Source: Bimastos eiseni
Taxonomy: Eukaryota; Annelida; Clitellata; Crassiclitellata; Lumbricidae
NCBI GenBank assembly: GCA_959347315.1
Contig: OY365806.1
Location: forward strand, 30,766,156-30,830,155
DNA: 64,000 bases
Direction: 5' to 3'
A model generated the notes under the pieces. That model made no database searches and was not told where the DNA came from. It saw nothing but the letters and a program-made list of their open reading frames with translations. The translations under genes and the position numbers were made by a program. Positions 1 to 9,799 of this stretch are shown here, in pieces. Each line of letters starts with the position of its first letter. Positions within the stretch are counted from its first letter, which is position 1.

Positions 1-180
1 GATGGAGGGATGCAGCGGACGATGCTGCTGCTGCTGCTGCTGATTCGGATGTGGATGATGATGATGATGATGGTTGCCAGTCAAATGCGGGGTTGAATGG
101 ATGCGGCGTTCGTCCTCAGTATTTATCTGTTTGTATCCGTCTGTCTGTCCGTCCGCTCGACGCTGTGTTGCTCGAACAAT

Positions 181-358
181 ACATATTATATATATATTAT
201 ATATTATTTATATATATATTATATATATATTATATATATATATTATATATATATATTATATATATATATTATATTCTATATATATATTATATATTATATG
301 TATAAAATTATATATATATATATTATATATATATTATATATTATATATATATACATGA
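181..358. repeat. AT/ATATTATA microsatellite
   Basis: About 180 bp of nearly pure A/T with alternating TATA and ATTATATA blocks. It explains the open frames that cross it. Confidence 0.9.
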
Positions 359-662
359 CTATATATACATATAAATTATATAAACTATATCATATTAAGG
401 TATGTTGTAATTGTGCTGCTGATGCCTCTGTCCTTTAAGCTACTCTGATGCGCAGGCATCTTTTGCTCTCAGTGTCTGAGTGTTGTCTCTTGTAGTCTGC
501 TGTTGCTTAATGGTTCCTATTGTTGTCCTTATGCGTCTTCTTGTCAAATGTTGTCTTCTGCTGTACTTCGCTGTTCCGTGTCGTTGATTCTAAGTGTGTC
601 GTTGTAAGAATTCTGTTGTCTGTTCCGTTGCTCTCCTGTGCTGTCTTTTGTTGTCACTAAAG

Positions 663-692
<30 letters not shown>
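663..692. repeat. (TA)n microsatellite
   Basis: Fifteen uninterrupted TA dinucleotides. Confidence 0.95.
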
Positions 693-693
<1 letters not shown>

Positions 694-2358
694 CACTGAC
701 CACGTGATCTGCAACGTCCCTTGTGCCTCTGCACTGGTCCACCTTCCGATGTTAACTAATTGAAGGGATTTAAATGTCGTCCTATGATCACGTAGCAGTT
801 TCAGTTTAGCGACACCGCGACAACAGAGATATTAGCGTCGCCACCTTCAGCCATGCTCGGAACTGGCATTATAAGAGTGCGGACAGTGGTGTGGGCCTGT
901 ACACGGGAACCTTAGGATGGCGTGACATCAGCTGGTGGGGAGGAGTCTCATACCACCAATTCATTCAAAATTGAGCAGGGCTGTATAGAAAACGTAGAAC
1001 TGTATATAGGACACGGCGAATGCTTGGTCTGCAATGCCACATAGCTCTGGATGTCTAGAAGCGCCGACGTTAAGTGCCTCAAAGTCTAGCGATTATAATC
1101 CGTCCTATTTTGGTTCGTCGTGTTCTATGGCGCCATCTATGGAAAGACTCGTCATCATGATTTGGAATTCAACTAAGATCAGTATTTTATTTTAACATAA
1201 TCTTCGTTCCGCATGGTGTGATCCGTGAACCCATTCTGGAACCTCTGGTGGCTTAAATTATACCTCGTTGCGCCTCAGCAATCGCAAGTGATAGAGATGC
1301 GATTCTTGCATCAGTGATAATAGGATTTCTTGGTAGAAAAATAACAAATCTATTCATAACGTTGTAGAACAATCGGCCGACATTCATTCCACAGATTTAT
1401 TCCTGAGGATAAATATATTATGGTCACTTAGAACGTTACGGCACGTGACGTTACGTCATGTTTCCGCAAGAAGTAACCGCCAAATGGTGTAAAATATATT
1501 TTGAATTCCTTACTCAAAAATCATGACTAGACACATTGTCATCTCAGACTCGCCGTAAAGAGAAACCACGCATCCAATGCGATATCAGCTGTGCGTCACG
1601 GCTTGGCGTCATGTTATAAGGTGTTGCGCAAGAATGACATTATGAAACCACCAGCGTAAAAATTGAAAATTTTGAAATTGCCCGGGGTTAAAAAGAACCC
1701 AAGATGCTGAACACGTCGTTCGAAACTTGACTGCGACACAAGGGTTAAATATCGGACAGCACACTAGGCACATGCATGAATTAATTATATAAACTAACAT
1801 AAATGAAATTAAATGTGTCATGAAACGTGTAATGAAGTCACACTTTTTACGCTCTACTTCTCAATGCATCATTCGCTGGATGGAGGCACGCATTCCTGTT
1901 TGATAAGGTTCTCAACCGCCTGGATAAACGGCCGAAGATCAGACGGACAGCTCTGTCACTAGGCTACTCATTTCATGTCTTAGCCTCTCAGGACAGGCAA
2001 AATCAACTCGTTTATTAATATGCATGAAGTCATTCCTTTATTTCTTTCATGCATAATAGACAATAATATAAGACAGCAACTGTGATGGAGTTACATATTG
2101 GCCATATATGCTCATAAGTAATGTTCAAGTTTATATTAATTAACACAAGTAGGGCTTATTGCGCAAGCGGAGTTGAAATTAATATCCAGTTTCAATTATT
2201 GATAGGGCTACAACTCCTTCGATTAGTTCTGTCTTCTTGAGTTCTGATTATCTTCAAATATCGACGAAATCGCAAAGTCGATATTTTCATAATAATATAA
2301 TAATTCTTAGCCTATTTTGTCCAATCCGAATCCGCTGTAATGAAGTTCCTTTTAACGT

Positions 2359-2836
2359 GGATGGATTGGATTGATGGATGGATGGATGGATGGGTGGGTG
2401 GATGGGTGGATGGATGGGTGGATGGATGGATGGATGGATGGATGGATGGGTGGATGGATGGATGGATGGGTGGATGGATGGATGGATGGATGGGTGGGTG
2501 GATGGATGGATGGATGGATGGATGAATGGGTGGATGGATGGATGGGCGGATGGATGGATGGATGGATGGATGGGTGGATGGAAGGATGGATGGATGGATG
2601 GGTGGATCGATGGATGGATGGGTGGATGGAAGGATGGATGGATGGATGGATGGATGGATGGGTGGATGGATGGGTGGATGGAAGGATGGATGGATGGATG
2701 AATGGATGGATGGATGGATGGATGGATGGATGGATGGATGGATGGATGGATGGATGGATGGATGGATGGATGGATGGATGGAGGGATGGATGGATGGATG
2801 GAGGGATGGATGGAGGGATAAATGGATGGATGTGTC
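2359..2836. repeat. GGAT tetranucleotide array with GGGT variants
   Basis: About 480 bp of tandem TGGA units on the plus strand, mixed with TGGG, TGGT and rarer variants (GGGC, GGAA, GAGG). The plus strand is almost free of C and therefore strongly strand-asymmetric. The array is open in several frames because a 4-bp unit reads as a 12-bp, four-residue peptide repeat (Met-Asp-Gly-Trp on plus, Ile-His-Pro-Ser on minus). Those frames are repeat artefacts. Confidence 0.97.
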
Positions 2837-3020
2837 CCTGTGAGGTGAACTGCTGGAAAAATATATTGATAGAGAGGTAAGTAGATGGACATAGGCATGC
2901 AGACCAAAGACAGATGAATTCTGAGCAGAGAGCAATCCGACATCAATAATTGTTTTCATCAGACACTACTTGTGCAGTGTATAGGGCGTCCTAGATTTAG
3001 ACAGCTACAGTGGCGCACAC

Positions 3021-3190
3021 CTCCCACAGAGCCCTTCGTCGTTGTTGTAGGATTCGGAGGGCGTGTTCAGAGTAAGCGTCGTGGAAAAATCATTGCAATC
3101 ATAAGTTATTAAGACGTCGTCTTTGAGGAGTTTGACCTCCATCGGATCTGAAGGACTCGTAATTGTATATTCTGGCGCATTACCGACAGC
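3021..3190 (-). CDS. VWD-domain gene, downstream exon (C-terminal half of VWD)
   Basis: Read on the minus strand, an acceptor (TTATAG) is followed in phase 0 by a reading frame starting A-V-G-N-A-P. It contains the segment L-I-T-Y-D-C, then T-L-T-L-N-T-P, then G-L-C-G-R-C. This order (a beta-strand with a Cys, a hydrophobic strand, and a closing GLCG-x-C motif) is the usual C-terminal half of a von Willebrand factor type D domain. The phase matches the exon at 4467-4726. The exon either ends at a GT donor after the GGG-AG of the GLCGR motif (boundary 3021) or runs on 16 bp to an in-frame TAG at 3005-3007; I prefer the donor because VWD domains normally continue past GLCG. The full gene is not resolved. 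Confidence 0.6.
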
Positions 3191-4466
3191 CTATAACAAA
3201 ATAAGATCAAGAGGAGACCACATATATCACCTCTGATTTCGTACAGTTGCGTTTCTCGATATTCGTTTGTTTAGAAATAAGACAATCTGACAATAACGCA
3301 GAAATGCTTACATGAGTGAGAGTGGTCAATATTAGTAGTTAGAATTAATAGCTAACTTGTAGATGTTTTGTATAATGATCTGGGGATAAATTGAGAGTCG
3401 TCTTTGTGTGAATAGAACATGGTTGTCACAGGTTGTGTGCTCCATGAGTTTAGGTCTTAACTGGTAATTGGAGTGGGGATGGCGTGGAGCTAGGAGTTGG
3501 TGAAGAACATATTTGGGGTTGTGTAAAATGAAGAAAAGGAGTTTGGCATCTGCTATGTTTGCAAGTTCAGAGACTGTTGGGAAGGTACAATGTAAGTCTA
3601 TGATATAAGTAACCAAGGCGTTTGGCTCTTCTAAGGAGTCTTTCCAGGCGTTCTTTATCAGAGGCTAGGGTTAGACCCCACTAAGTTGGGCAGGCATAGG
3701 CCTATAGCAATTCAACAATGGTAGTGTATTGGCTTTGGTTATGTTATGAATAGCAGAGGATTGATTTTCATCAATGGGTTTTGAGTTTTCTGATAGCATA
3801 AAAAGAGAAGGAGCAAATTGTTGTCAGGTAGTCGTTGTCGTTGTGAGCTGTGAGTTAAAGCTATCTTGGAGGAAGACACCCTGTATTTTTTATGTTTTAA
3901 CTCGAATTATACCAGATGTTTGAGGGAAGGAATGTTTTGGTATTGATGTCGGAAAATGATAATTGCCTTAGATTTTGAGCCATTTAAGGAAAGATTGAAA
4001 GTAGTTCAAATTGGACAGTATGAGCTTAAGAGGATCCAATAAGAAGGTAAGTGTCGTCTGCAAATTTTAACACGAGGCTGAGGTTATTTCGTTCGTTTGT
4101 TCGTTCACTCGTTCGCTCAGTCTCATATATAGTCATTTATTGACATAGGCTATGCTATCAGGCGCTTTTGATGAATTTACTATTTTATTTTATTTATTTA
4201 TTATATGCTTGAAATTAAATTAATGAAATTAAATTAAATTACTAAATGCTTGAATACTAGAAAAATTAGTAAAATAATATTTTTTCGTGCAGTATCGGCG
4301 TGGTTTTATTTATTTATTTGCCTATTTATTTGTCCAAACACGCTGGTCCATTTATCTGTTTTGAGCATGCGTATATTTTCATATTCACCTATATAATTTT
4401 GCTGTAGTGCATTTATTTAAACATTTACATTATTAATAATTATTTCGACTCTTTCTATAGACTTGC

Positions 4467-4726
4467 CTGCAGTTTACATTTGGAGAAGACGAGTTCGTTT
4501 CCTGCACCACCCTTTGACACTGTCACCGACTGGATGACCGTCATCTTACTAAGAAAGCCATCCCCAGGTCCCGTCCGTGCTCTGACCGTAAGCTGGCGCT
4601 CGTAGTTCGTGTAGAGAATGGCCGTCTGAGCCCCTAGTACGTTACTTTGGGTTCCGTCGAATTTTCTCACGGTTGGATCGCCCACAATGGAGCACCTGCA
4701 CCTAGTGGTTTCTTTCAGGATTGGTC
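4467..4726 (-). CDS. VWD-domain gene, upstream exon (N-terminal half of VWD)
   Basis: On the minus strand an acceptor (CACCAGCAG) opens a frame reading C-R-C-S-I-V-G-D-P-T-V-R-K-F-D-G-T, which matches the hallmark start of a VWD domain (C-x-GDPH-x-x-FDG). Asp and Phe-Asp-Gly are kept, but the usual His is Thr. Downstream are a hydrophobic T-A-I-L-Y strand and V-I-Q-S-V-T-V-S. The frame stays open for 86 codons and can be spliced in phase 0 to 3190-3021 if a GC donor (GCAAGT) at 4466 is used; a GT four bases further on would break phase. VWD domains occur in secreted extracellular proteins. The function of this gene is not inferable. An Ala replaces the usual Cys in the GEC-Y position. Confidence 0.6.
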
Positions 4727-5700
4727 CTGCTGGTGAAATATCATCGAAAGACTGAACTTACATTGCGATGATAATTATTGCAATTAATAATTATACGTAA
4801 TAATTATCACAGCAGAATATGCAACGCATAACAGGCGCAATTTGCATTCAAAGTTTTCGTTTCCGTTTACGCCTAAAGTCGCATTTATCGTTTTGTCGCT
4901 AAAACATAAAATATCACAATAAGTGTGTTTTTGTTGGATTTTCGTCGATAATACTCAAATAGATAACAATTGTTAGTTCAATCGGTTCGGCAAAATTTAA
5001 TTGTAGCAGTAGACAGGCGGTCATTTTACGCGAAAATAAAAATATTTCTTTAGTGTAAATTCCGTAAATTCGTCATCCGAATCGTCGATAATTTATTGCA
5101 CATTGCTGTCAATTTTCAGTCGGTTACCGAATGCGCAGATTGTGTAAAATGGCGAAAACTTCGGCAAATAAAGATATATAAATTGTAGGCATACTCTCGT
5201 TTTCGGTAAAATCGGACTCCGACGAATAGCGTCCGAGAATGCAGACTGCGTATAGGTGGTTATATATGGACGGACCCCCCAGGGATTTCTATGCGTATAA
5301 TTAAAAATTATGTGCTCATCATGATTATAGAAATAAAGAAAAGCCAAGAGTCCTGTGTTAAAGAAAAGGTGTCGTCCGTCTCTCGCATGATTGCCCTTGT
5401 TATCGCCTTCCCGCCGAGCTTCCAGATTCGCAGTACTCCGAAACTCTCCGAGGATCTCCGGACATGTCCGAGTCTCATCAAAGATATTTGAATGCTCTAC
5501 AAGGCGCTCATGCCTTCGAATCCTGCGCTGCCTCCTTCTAAACCGTGCCTGCAAGCAAAAATAATGACGGTAAGAAAACCATTCCTCAACAGTCAACAAT
5601 ATCGATGTTTCTGTAAACGAACTATATATGGAGTAAGTGTCTGTAAGAAAAAGCAGAATCACGCATTGACAGACAACAACACAAACAATGTTTACCTATA

Positions 5701-7570
5701 GTCAAAGTGAAAGAACAAAGACTTCTCGTGAATCACTTATCTTATATAGGCCTACACCATCTCAACATGTATATATATATATATGTGTGTGTGTTCATCA
5801 TGATTACGAGATGTAGGTCTACTGCTGTTTTCATATGCGTATGTGTGTGTGTTTGTGTGTGTGTGGTGTGTGTGTGTGTGTGTGTGTGCACGCCCGTGTG
5901 TTTAGTTTGATCTATAGTAACTTAACATGTGATTTCGTGTGAGAATAAATCAATATTCACTTAACTTTATTGATTGAGCATTGATGAATTGACGAGAAAG
6001 TCAAAACAAGCGTTCTTCTCTCTTTCTCAATAATGGCAGCCCTTTAGGCGAGAAGTTACGGTCACAGCAGAGGGTGGGGCGTAAAATAATTGATAAAATA
6101 TTGGCGTGTAGAGCTGAGAAAGTGAGATCGCCTCCCGTATTCCCTAAGGCTGACTAGTCCATCTCTCGCTAGGCGGCGACGTTGGTTAAATCAGATTCAT
6201 ACCATGCCAAGTCTTGTAATCATACTGCAGTTTGCTATCTTGAAATTAAAAACGAAGTTATTATGTTATGGAGTTATAATTTAAGATAAGTCTATTTATT
6301 AGGCCTCTGTAATCCTATATATAATCCCAGACCTGAACCCTTAGTCACTTCACTCAGAAAAACACCTCTGACATGACGCAGCATTCGTGAATTAGCTGAT
6401 GTCCAGAACTAACAGAAGTTAGAGTTAACGATTATGATTATTTATATTGCCCCGTTGTCTGACGCCATCAATTGACTTCGCAATAGATTACAGGCATACA
6501 CGTCAAGTCTAAGCCATGGCTGGCGATGAAGGTATATTCGCACTCACCTATTGCTAGTACTAACCCGTCGCTTTCGGGAAAAATTGCAAGACCCTCTGAG
6601 AAAAAATGCACAGACTTCTATTCTTTACTAGGTATTATTGTCAAGTTGAACAACCTGCCATTTTAATGAAGACATTGTTCTATCAGTTCATTCAAGCGAA
6701 ACAGCTCTAATTCCAGGATGCAGAGAATCCCGAATTCGTGATTATGAAAGTCCTTCATGCGATAATTAATTTTATTCCAAATGCCTGTTGTATTTTATTT
6801 TTAAAAACAATTCGCTTTGAATTCGGCGATCAAGAAGCCTCATAAAAATTTCGCCACGCGAAAAATACGCTCTAAAGCGCACGTGAATAAGCTGGTGCCC
6901 TACGCCGGGCTTACGAGTAACGCATTAAAAATTTGGAGATTACGAGTACGAATGGAGGTGCTGAAGTCGATGGTACACGCAGGAGCTTTTCAAGCAGCCT
7001 ACTGGGATATTAATGAATACATCGTTAGTGTTTAATAATTCTCCCGTGGTTCATCAGAACATCTGATTTCTGAAATAAGTTTTGGCAGGACTTCAAGAAA
7101 CAACATAGCTGATGCTGTTGCCAATAGATTTTCCTGAACAACAAAAATTTGTAGCTGTCCATAGATATTATAATTTGTCGTGTATGCATGACGCTGACAG
7201 ATTGACCGTTTTCGTGGCGCTGATTAAATAGTTTGTGTGGCGGACAGGCCACAAGGCTTGGATTAAAGAATTTGTTCGTAATTAATCGGCTCGCCATAGC
7301 GCTTAATTTACGTACATTTTTTTACAGTGTTGGTATTGGAGGGAAGACCGATCGGCGGTTTGTAGTTCTGTGCATAGCGTGCAGACGCATGAATCGGGTT
7401 GAGTATAGCCTGACATGCGGTGCGTCGCTTATATTGTAGAGTGGTGACGACTGCTCTGCATATACGGTGCATTGAATTCTTTGGTTAGCGATTAATACCG
7501 CACACCCGTGTGGTCGGTGAGCGTTCGTTCAAAGCTTGGTTCACGGCAAGTTGCGAGAAAATATAGTTGC
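5701..7570. other. Spacer with GT microsatellite, no supported gene
   Basis: A (GT)n microsatellite with one TTT and one GG interruption lies at about 5841-5888. The rest is unremarkable AT-rich DNA. A 72-codon open frame at 6817-7035 has no recognisable similarity and no start or splice context that would support it. Confidence 0.5.
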
Positions 7571-7801
7571 GGACGAGAGGGCGTCCAAAAACTGGTCCGA
7601 GCTACAGCCGAGCGTCTGGTGTTGAGACCGACTCTGCCGATCTGATAGGGCTGGGGCCCCACCCTGTTATCGATCGCGAGAAAGTCTGCAGCCGATCGTG
7701 AGGTTGCTTCCTCGGGAAGGTCCGACAGTGAAATAAATAAATCACAGGTCTGTGTAAAGACCGGGTAAAGCCCGGGTTAGCCGTTCGCATATACCAAGAA
7801 A

Positions 7802-8039
7802 GGCCTCGGCGGCCGACAGTGAGAGAGACTGGGTGAGTCCCAGAAGGGACCGACCGCATATACCGAGAGAGGCCTCGGCGGCCGACAGTGAGACAGACTG
7901 GGTGAGTCCCAGAAGGGACCGACCGCATATACCGAGAGAGGCCTCGGCGGCCGACAGTGAGACAGACTGGGTGAGTCCCGGAAGGGACCGACCGCATATA
8001 CCGAGAGAGGCATCGGCGGCCGACAGATATATAGACTGG
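7802..8039. repeat. 69-bp tandem repeat, about 3.5 copies
   Basis: The word GGCCTCGGCGGCCGACAG recurs at 7802, 7871, 7940 and (as GGCATCGG) 8009, an exact 69-bp spacing. Because 69 is divisible by three, the array is open in several frames on both strands and gives 23-residue peptide repeats. The unit is much more GC-rich than its surroundings. There are no variable spacers, so this is a plain tandem array. Confidence 0.95.
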
Positions 8040-8065
8040 GAAAAATCCCCGACCGCGCAGACCGT

Positions 8066-8310
8066 GAGAAAGTTTTGGTAACCAAGAAATATAAAGGTTG
8101 GCTACCTAGATTGGTCATAGTTAATCCTCGCGTTTTCCAGCAGGTTGTCGGATACGCAAAAGTTTCGGGTGGCCGAGTCTGAGAAAGTTTTGGTAACCAA
8201 GAAATATAAAGGTTGGCTACCTAGAACGGTCATAGTTAATCCTCGCGTTTTCCAGCAGGTTGTCGGATACGCAAAAGTTCCGGGTGGCCGAGACCGAGAA
8301 AATTAGGGTG
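8066..8310. repeat. 115-bp tandem repeat, about 2.1 copies
   Basis: The word GAGAAAGTTTTGGTAACCAA starts at 8066 and again at 8181, with a diverged third start (GAGAAAATTAGG) at 8296, giving a 115-bp period. Each unit contains TTGGCTACCTA followed by GGTCATAGTTAATCC, a motif that returns in the 197-bp family downstream. Confidence 0.93.
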
Positions 8311-8377
8311 GCCGCTAGAAATACAAGCCGGCTAGATTCCCGTAGTAGCAACCGTACAGACCGAAAGAGAGGCCGGT

Positions 8378-8521
8378 GAATACGTTCGATAAATACGGGG
8401 AAAGTTTCCCATTGAATACGTTCGATAAATACGGGGAAAGTTTCCCATTGAATACGTTCGATAAATACGGGGAAGGTTTCCCATTGAATACGTTCGATAA
8501 ATACGGGGAGGGTGACCCCCT
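8378..8521. repeat. 36-bp tandem repeat, 4 copies
   Basis: GAATACGTTCGATAAATACG recurs at 8378, 8414, 8450 and 8486, a strict 36-bp period. On the minus strand it reads as a 12-residue peptide repeat. The CGATAAATA core is also present in the neighbouring 197-bp family. Confidence 0.95.
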
Positions 8522-8609
8522 TGGTGCTTACGACGATTACAAGAAACGGTCGTGACTGGTGCCGAAGACCTCAATAATTGCGGCTGTTGCCTCATCTTCT
8601 TTTCCCCTG

Positions 8610-9045
8610 TAATATATATACTTGGCTACCTAACGTGGTCATACTTACTCCCGCGGTCTTCCGTGGTTTCTTTATTTACGTGTCTAATCGCAATATCTTT
8701 ACTCGCGGTTTTCCCGCGATATCTTTACTTGCGCGTCTGATTCGAAATATCTTTATTCGCGGTTTCCCCGTGATACTTCTTCTTGATTGTCTTACGGTCT
8801 TTCGATAAATATTCTTGTTGGCTACCTAACGTGGTCATACTTACTCCCGCGGTCTTCCGTGGTTTCTTGACTTGCGTGTCTGATCGCAACAATATCTTTA
8901 CTCGCGGTTTCCCCGCGATATCTTTACTTGTGTGTCTGAACGCAGTATCTTTAATTGCGGTTTTCCCGCGATATCTCTTCTTGATTGTATTACCGTTTTT
9001 CGATAAATATTCTTCTTGGCTACCTAACGTGGTCATAGATACTCC
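8610..9045. repeat. 196-198-bp tandem repeat, about 2.2 copies
   Basis: TTGGCTACCTAACGTGGTCA recurs at 8622, 8818 and 9016. Inside each unit a shorter element alternates CGCGGTTTTCCCGCGATATC with T-C-T-T-T-A-C-T runs, giving internal subrepeats. CGCGGTTTTCCCGCG is a near-palindrome. Confidence 0.92.
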
Positions 9046-9125
9046 CCAGGTTTTCCCGACGTCTCAGTATATGTTACGGTGTTGGTGGACAACTGCAAAA
9101 CGCAGAGGACGGTAAATCGTGGTGC

Positions 9126-9788
9126 ATGATAATTTACACGTGTGAGGCCGGTATGCCACACACGGACATGGAGCGAGAGGTACATGAAGAGTGGAAGGTG
9201 CGATTTCCGGTGGATAAGTGTCTGGGAAAAGGAGACGTTACGATCAGTGGCCAGCATTGCCTACGGCAAAGTGACGAAGGGACTTGTTACAAATATTTCT
9301 GCTCTCCGGAACAGGGAGAACGTTTGATGCCCCCTGTTGGCGATTGTTCAAGAGTCACGAGATGTAGAATGATACGACGAAGCTCAGGTCAGGTAGAGAG
9401 AAAGAGGAAAACCGTCTCTAAGCGAGTAAACAAGAAAGGGAAGACTCCGGTCGGTAAAAGAGCGAACCCTGTTCTGAATAAAGGCCATCCTCAGGACGTT
9501 GCCCATCCGGCGACCGCGGAAGTGATAGAGTCTGATCCCGAGACAGAGTCATATACTGTTGCCTCTTTTAGAGAAACGGTCAACCCCGATTCTCCTCTGA
9601 CAGTCACTGCTACGATAGGCAGAGATGGAGAACGGTCAGGCTATGCTAAAAATCGACTTAGAAGTGACTCGAGTGGCTCCAGACACAGAAGAGGGCTGGA
9701 GCCGACACCGTTGCGCGACCTGGTAGCGTCCGAACGGTGTACGCCACATTTGCACCCCTATTACAACATATTATGCAATAGTCTATAG
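9126..9788 (+). CDS. Uncharacterised 220-codon ORF next to the repeat block
   Basis: This is the longest non-repetitive open frame in the left 11 kb. I do not recognise the product. The N-terminal third holds several Cys (C-L-G-K-G, H-C-L-R-Q, C-Y-K-Y-F-C, D-C-S-R-V-T-R-C). A Lys/Arg-rich stretch follows at about residues 83-112, which could be a nuclear or nucleic-acid-binding signal. The rest is Ser/Thr/Arg-rich and low in hydrophobics. It has no signal peptide or membrane segment. It begins about 80 bp past the last 197-bp repeat, is GC-richer than the surrounding DNA, and could be part of a mobile element that also carries the repeats. No catalytic motif is visible, and it may be chance. 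Confidence 0.3.
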   Translation: MIIYTCEAGMPHTDMEREVHEEWKVRFPVDKCLGKGDVTISGQHCLRQSDEGTCYKYFCSPEQGERLMPPVGDCSRVTRCRMIRRSSGQVERKRKTVSKRVNKKGKTPVGKRANPVLNKGHPQDVAHPATAEVIESDPETESYTVASFRETVNPDSPLTVTATIGRDGERSGYAKNRLRSDSSGSRHRRGLEPTPLRDLVASERCTPHLHPYYNILCNSL

Positions 9789-9799
9789 GCCTACTGCTC

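Larger units (their letters stand above)
1..2358. other. Left-edge AT-rich spacer, no supported gene
   Basis: No exon with recognisable protein similarity was found here. The stretch holds two AT microsatellites (about 181-358 and 663-692) and otherwise ordinary AT-rich DNA. A CACGTG and a TGACGT-like word lie close together near 1443-1459, but nothing shows that they are used. Short open frames over 51-438 are translations of the AT repeat (Tyr/Ile runs) and are not genes. Confidence 0.6.

Noticed and set aside
2287..2959. Open frames of up to 219 codons on both strands made of His-Pro-Ser-Ile or Met-Asp-Gly-Trp repeats
   Set aside because: Pure translation of the GGAT tetranucleotide array; open in several frames at once, with no flanking exon signals.
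5093..5662. 189-codon minus-strand open frame
   Set aside because: No recognisable domain, mixed AT-rich and GC-rich halves; only the part at about 5365-5560 is kept as a weak candidate exon of the VWD gene.
7602..8118. Repetitive open frames on both strands over the 69-bp array
   Set aside because: The 69-bp period is a multiple of three, so all stop-free frames persist; no coding signature beyond the repeat.
7802..8521. CRISPR-like regular repeats (69 and 36 bp)
   Set aside because: Units are contiguous with no variable spacers and the window is clearly eukaryotic.
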